A stretch of 64,000 nucleotides of DNA. It comes from Mantis religiosa (lineage: Eukaryota; Arthropoda; Insecta; Mantodea; Mantidae). Under the pieces are notes generated by a model. It saw nothing but the letters and a program-made list of their open reading frames with translations, was not told the DNA's origin and made no database searches. Location of the stretch: NCBI GenBank assembly GCA_030765055.1, contig CM060947.1, positions 56,118,891-56,182,890 on the forward strand, read 5' to 3'. Shown piece by piece: positions 58,511 through 64,000 of the stretch (within the stretch, counting starts at the first letter, position 1; each line of letters starts with the position of its first letter). The translations under genes were made by a program, and so were the position numbers.

Positions 58511-58599
58511 GGTTCTGCCTAAACGTTTGGGGTGGAATCATTAGATACTATTATCTATTAGACTCTACTTCTTCCTTCCACAACTGAATGTAAAGATGT

Positions 58600-59612
58600 A
58601 ACTACAAATTTATTCTTGAGTTCATTTGAAATACACATAAAAATGGCCATCTCATGGATCTACAAGATTTGGTACCTATATATTGATGACATCTTTGAAT
58701 GTTTCATTGTTCAATCAATTGTTCCAAATAGGCATTTAGATGATATATTAAAACTACTCAATCTGCAGGAAAAACTATCAAATCCACAATAGAAAAGGTA
58801 GTCTTGGACCTAAATATCATCAGAAATGACACAAAAATAAAATTTGGAATTTACAGGAAGCCAACACAGTCAGAAAATTACATAAACATATACAATCTTA
58901 CATACAGAGTAGTCAACATACCCATGGATAAAGCAGAATACTACAAGGAACAAAAAGCATATTCACATAGCAGAAGAAAATGGATACAGCAAAATTATTG
59001 TTTTTAAGAAAATTAAATAAGCTAAGCTAAAAAACACCATTAAGGAAACAAGCACATTCACTAAAAAAGAAAGCAATAGCATATTCAGTGGATTCATGTA
59101 CCACCCTAAAACATTTAATAAATTCAAAAAGATCTTTAAAGAACAAAATATCATCTTTGGTAACTACAAACGGATAGAAATCACACCAATCAATAGATCT
59201 GAAATACACCAAATAATTGTAAGGATTGTGAAAAATGCTACATAGGTCAAACTAAAGGAAACCTAAAACCTAGAGTCAAATAATGTTTTAGAAGCATGAA
59301 ATTGAAGCAGAAAGATAAGTCAGCAGCTCTTATAAACCAAAACAAACTGACAACATGGGAAAACATGTTAATATGAAAAAATAAGGACTGAGTAAATGAA
59401 CTTTGAAATCCCACTAGTCGATAATTTGATAAAGAAGTTCCTAGTTCCACCACCAAAGAGAAGACAGCAGACGACAACAGATGATAGATCGATGTGGTTG
59501 AAAATAGAAGCAATGGCTTCTAAAACTAGTTCCTTAAAATAAATATGTGATAGTGTTCAAAAATGATTACAAATATAATTTAATGACTACAAATAGTTTT
59601 TTCAGTGTAACT
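58600..59612 (+). pseudogene. Penelope-like retroelement, 3' part (RT and GIY-YIG)
   Basis: Reverse-transcriptase remnant: 'IWYLYIDDIFECFI' with the YxDD catalytic box as YIDD (about 58665-58710). Then 'LDLNIIRNDTKIKFGIYRKP' and TQ, the hallmark 'IYRKPTxT' stretch of Penelope-like RTs (about 58804-58870). After several stops, 'CKDCEKCYIGQTKGNLKPRV' (59218-59277) is a GIY-YIG endonuclease start with its CxxC knuckle. The 3' end 'ctacaaatagttttttcag' recurs in the inverted dimer at 46061. The 5' RT half and terminal repeats were not found. Confidence 0.8.
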
Positions 59613-60515
59613 ACAGCTTATCAGAAATGAGTTGCATCATTTAAACTGATGATGTGCCTCTGGATGTGATGATATCTGAAATATTCCGGGAATTTGCAGA
59701 GTATGGAATAAGCATGGAATGCAGATGTAGAGTATGCTCCATAGGAGGAGGAGGCCATTTAGAGCAAATTGTGTTAGCTTCAATTTTGTCTTGTAACTTA
59801 GTAATAAATGATTTTCAGACCCATGTTCATATGAATTTTGTTTCACTATGCTGACGTTGGAGGAGGGGGGCTCTGAAATAATTGACATAAATAATAATAC
59901 ATTCTGTATATTTTAACACCATCTCTTCAAAGAATAAACATCTTCAAAGAGCTGCATAAAAATTACAGTTGTGCCACAACCCTTTATACTTCCTTTCTTT
60001 CATTTTATGACTAAAATGTGTCAAACTATAATTTTAGATATCCTATAAGGAGTTTGATATTAATGAGACTATTCTGATCAGATTGCAAGTTTTTCTATTT
60101 TAATATGAGGACAAAAATATACACTTTTTATAAAATAAGAATATGTTTGGCATCTATGATTGCTCCACAAGCATACCTTGACAATTTAATTGTTCACTTA
60201 CATTTTTTGTTTATGATTAGACATTGGATTTGTATGCATATACAATTTAGTTTGTTTTTGCTAGTGATGTGCAATTAATTTCACGTTTTTTAGTGCCTAT
60301 ATGTACAGTTTTATAATGCATATAAGTATTGGTATATTTTATAATTATTCCATGCATTGAGCACATATTATACATATTTAAAAATTTCTAATTTTAAAAC
60401 ACATTGCCTCATCTGTGAACACACGTCCAGCGAAACATACAATAAGTATGCTACAATGCGGCCCATACTGGAAGTTAGAGATCTTCACATGGACAACAGC
60501 CATTGAAGCCTGCAT
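59613..60515. other. No recognisable feature
   Basis: Mostly AT-rich. The part at 59640-59880 is unassigned. Confidence 0.3.
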
Positions 60516-60519
60516 AATA

Positions 60520-60735
60520 TTTAGGTGGTCTGTAGTGCTATTGCTACCAGGACCTTTCTGCCTTAGCTTTTTCCAGGTTTTCCTTAGTAATCATAATTGA
60601 CAGTGCTGGGAAGGTATCCCAAACTTAGGCCTGGAATGCTTCCTTCATGAAATATAATTTCATTTCATGTATCATCAATGTCCATTATCTGCGGTAACAT
60701 ATGAAGTAAGTAAATACTACTAAAACAAAGTTCTT
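60520..60735 (+). mobile_element. SINE F-related copy, head worn
   Basis: 'ttttccaggttttccttagt', 'tttcatgtatcatcaatgtc', 'cattatctgcggtaacatat' and 'gaagtaagtaaatactacta' match the 3' parts of 41043 and 14370. CpGs have largely decayed. Confidence 0.55.
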
Positions 60736-61139
60736 TCCCACTTATGACTCAAGTTCATAAGTTCTTCACAATAAAAGTTATTAACAGCAGGTTTAGGTAA
60801 ATACACGGAATTTCAACCCATGGCCACACGAATGAAACGTAATTTCAAAAGCTTGCGTCATTTATATGTAAGGATAGAGAACAAGTGGAACGAACATGAA
60901 TTCAGTAAGTGAATTTTTCATAACATAAAAATTAATTACATTTTGTATCACACCTTACTTTGAAAACGATAGCAGATATTTAAGGTGTAATCGTATGTTA
61001 CTATTACAGGAAAAATGTTGACATAATTCATTCTTTCTGGACTGCAATTCTGATCCAATTTAACTGGAGCTTAGTTTGCATCTTCACTACTTTTGAAGTT
61101 GAATTGCATATTTGAAATAAAAGTAATCCTTTGTAATTC

Positions 61140-61260
61140 CATTTGATCTATTTAAACATATTTTCTTTTTTAGTTTGCTTTTTTGAGGGCAAGAACAGAC
61201 CGCTTCACTAAAATTTTTGGGAGGACAATACCCCTCTTTTTATAAGTTAAGGGGTGCAGA
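61140..61260 (+). repeat. DR1 M6 piece
   Basis: 'tttttgagggcaagaacaga' and 'tttttgggaggacaatacccc' correspond to DR1 M6. No other DR1 blocks are adjacent. Confidence 0.4.
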
Positions 61261-62025
61261 AAGTGCCTTCTCCTCTCACCTTCCTGCTAAGTCTGTGCAT
61301 ATGTCTGTAGATGTGGGAAGATTCTTCTCAGTTTACAAACACATTAATCAATAAATTCATAAATTTACACTTGAGAATTTGGAGAAAATGATCATTGTGA
61401 ACAAAAATCAAATTATGACTGGAAGTATATCTAAGAAAGTACGTACATGCTCAAAATTGCATACCTATACTTAGTATATATTTTAAAGATTTTGACACCA
61501 CAAATACTTGCAAATTTTAGATATTTTAATACATACAAATCCAATGTCCATTTATAAAGTTAGTGAAGTAATTTATTAACCTGATAATTGTTACTTCTAA
61601 CATTTAATACAATGGTATTTAAACTGTTATACTTAAGTAACCTCTTAAGTAACCTCTTCCACACCCAAGAGTGAACATTTTAACCTAAAACTCCATCAAT
61701 ATACATATCTGTAAACAATTGCCACTCTGAGCATTCCAATATTCATATTCCATAATGTCATTTTTAAAACATTTTATCAAATCCAAAATTATATTCTATA
61801 AAAAAACTCATGGAGTCAAAGCATACAAATTAAAATATGAGTGCTTATACTATAAAACAGCAATTATAAAATAACTTTGTATTCAGCTGGGATAGCAAAA
61901 TATTCTCTACAGTAATTTAAACATGATTGCACACACTAATTTATTTCCCTGAGAGCTGGAAGAGAATTCACACCTAATTTAACTAACTGAAACAAAAGAT
62001 GTGATATGAAACACCCACACAACTG
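61261..62025. other. No recognisable feature
   Basis: AT-rich and CpG-poor. Nothing recognised. Confidence 0.3.
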
Positions 62026-62029
62026 TTAA

Positions 62030-62385
62030 GTGTGTGAAGAAATGAATAATTTCCATCAATTAACTTAAATAATAAGAGTTAAATGATGAAGCCTAGGACT
62101 CAAGTACTTACAATAGTAAGTCGCCAAAAACGGTGTACCTCGGATGCGAGAGTCCCTAGTGGTTTACTGGGGAAATATATGTGTCAATTGGAGAATTTAA
62201 TGTCATGACGGCAAACTGGCCATGGTAGCTCAACGAGTAAGAGCAACTGGACGGAAACCAGTAGGTCCATGTTTCAAATCCCGGCCGTGGCATTGAATTT
62301 TTCATGTTGACTTTATCAATCCAATACCCTAGCCTGTATATGGCTAGTGTGAAGAAATTAATAATTTCCATCAATAGATTTATCA
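62030..62385 (+). mobile_element. SINE D with duplicated tail segment
   Basis: Leader 'caattggagaatttaatgtc', head 'ggccatggtagctcaacgag' and B box 'tgtttcaaatcccggccgtg', then 'gcattgaatttttcatg' and 'tggctagtgtgaagaaatta'. The segment 'ataatttccatcaat' occurs both here and upstream at 62048-62062, either as a second fragment of the family or as a long target duplication. Confidence 0.78.
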
Positions 62386-64000
62386 GTTGCTTTACATATT
62401 TGCTTGTTTATTGATAACCTTTTTGCTTGCTTAGTGGTTTTGTTATATATTGTCTTATAATTTTGCAGGAACACCCTGAAATCATGAATTGTGGCATTCT
62501 CTTTAACATACTTATTTAAGAATCTAAGTCTCTTGCTTGAACTTAGTATCCTTGAGTAATCCAGTCTTTACTTGCTCTTCTAATATTTACATTTACTTTT
62601 TAAGGGGAATAGCTACATTAAAGAAGTGGGTGATAGTCTTTAAAAATTCCTCATATGCACGATTTACATCATATAATTTGTACACATCGTCCCACCGTTT
62701 CTCTGACAACAAAAAGTTAAAATAATGGACATTTTTACATTTATTATTATCTTCTAGTCAGGTACAGGGAACAGCAACCATCTCTAAAATGATTTGATTA
62801 TGACTTAAACCTAATATATTTCCCTATTTCCATTGTTCTATAAGGAGATATCCAATAAAACCATTTCTAAAAATTTTTGTCTCACTGAATGTAAAATATA
62901 TAAAAGAAAAGCAGTTATAAAAATAATCTGTATAAGTGTGTGTAGACAAAAGTTGTGAGTGCTACATATCAAATCTTTTTTTTTTTTTCATTCACATTTT
63001 AGTATTTACAAGAAACATTTGCTCAAGACTATCTCTTCAACTTTTTCACTGGTATAGACCCATTTAAGCTCTTATGCACACTGGAGGCTTTAGCTCGAGA
63101 AACAACTGGTTCACAATAACAATGAACAGTAACCAGAATAAGAACAACCAAGTTCTATGAGTACTCAGAATTAACAGAAAGCTCTAGTGGGTCCCCGTAT
63201 GGTAAAGTCAAATTTAACTTTCTTATTCTCATTTACAAGGACATCATTTTAGATCCATATTATGCAGATATTATTTAAGGTGGTTATGACATGAAATAGC
63301 TGCACGCTGGGAAAATGAAATAGAAAAAATTCCTGTAAATTGAGCCCCAATCATGAGCACTGGTTCTTTTAGCAAGTGTCACTTATACACACAGTTTGTT
63401 TAGATATAATTCAAAACTGCCTGCAGCTTAGAAAACTATAAAGAACAGCAAAAACTGGTATAAGTTAACAAAGAGCAATAAAGGATAACAGATACTTTAA
63501 TGTATGCAATTAACAAAAGTTGGAAGCTAGATACAGCTACAGGAATCAGAAATAATAATGGATCTGCATTTACAAAATTTTTACTCTATCAAATTTTGAT
63601 CTACAAAATTAACTTTCCTCTTTAGTATTCATATGGTCATCAATATGCATTGCCATTCTTGTTCCCGAGTTACTGTAGACCAAAATGCTGTGTGCTGTTT
63701 TGCTTCCCGTTCTCGAGTTATTGTGAACCAGCCTTGAAACTGCCTCGTTTTAACAACATTGGGAGAGAATGAGTCAACAAGACTAATGAGTCAGCAGAAT
63801 GTAAACTTAAGTCACATGCTCCACTAGAAAACTTCCAATCCACAGATATACTCAAGTAAGGCTATCATTGGCTTTAAATTCATACTCACACACAAGACTG
63901 GATAGCCCATACTTTAATAACAAACCAATGCACTACTTTGGAAGATCATTCAGCCTTTTTAGCTGCAGCAAAAGCAACCTTTTCTAACTTGTAATATAAT
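62386..64000. other. No recognisable feature
   Basis: AT-rich, CpG-poor. Near 63655-63735 'cccgagttactgtagacca' and 'ctcgagttattgtgaaccag' form a loose tandem pair, with an inverted match 'tggttcacaataac' near 63108. No gene or element was recognised. Confidence 0.3.

Overview
This window is eukaryotic, AT-rich and mostly noncoding. The mobile elements (mariner of several lineages, piggyBac, a DDE transposase with a DUF4817-type head, Penelope-like elements and many tRNA-headed SINEs) and the CpG pattern point to a large, repeat-rich arthropod genome, probably an insect. A cockroach or termite relative is only a guess. No complete protein-coding gene can be read. There are no rRNA genes, CRISPR arrays or bacterial features, and no free-standing tRNA genes: every tRNA-like box found is the head of a SINE.

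Region 1 to about 41.5 kb is CpG-normal. It is a mosaic of old dispersed repeats. One roughly 600-700 bp family, here called DR1, occurs about 20 times in both orientations. Interspersed are at least ten tRNA-headed SINE types (here SINE A to L), a deletion-derivative mariner (2.9-3.8 kb), a decayed mariner (5.4-6.0 kb), a piggyBac C-terminus (25 kb), a TIR element carrying an exon-like ORF (24.1-24.8 kb) and a mariner split by a SINE (40.0-40.7 kb). Long microsatellites (AAT, GA, ATT, TG) sit in or beside several of these. Host-gene candidates here are a probable terminal exon of a membrane protein at 10.68-10.91 kb and a short first-exon-like piece at 23.11 kb.

Region 41.5 to 64 kb is strongly CpG-depleted, as expected for methylated gene bodies in insects, except for a CpG-retaining island at about 48.8-49.65 kb. 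On the minus strand of that island an ATG is followed 14 nt later by a consensus donor. Two exon-like ORFs further left (47.6 and 45.97 kb), in compatible phase, allow a tentative small gene model.

The same half holds a Penelope-like element with reverse-transcriptase and GIY-YIG remnants (58.6-59.6 kb) and several small inverted-dimer elements. A 151-bp monomer (56.66-56.81 kb) and a 259-bp inverted dimer (55.85-56.11 kb, inside a mariner) have 11- and 12-bp target duplications and share a fold resembling a degenerate hammerhead ribozyme. A 222-bp palindrome at 44.63-44.85 kb has a similar hammerhead-like core in each arm, and 46.06-46.34 kb is an inverted dimer of the Penelope element's 3' end. 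These hammerhead-like, head-to-head small retroelements are the most interesting content. Other fossils here are a LINE RNase H domain with an internal tandem duplication (52.7-53.5 kb), a DDE transposase (57.7-58.3 kb) and a nest of four elements (51.0-52.6 kb).
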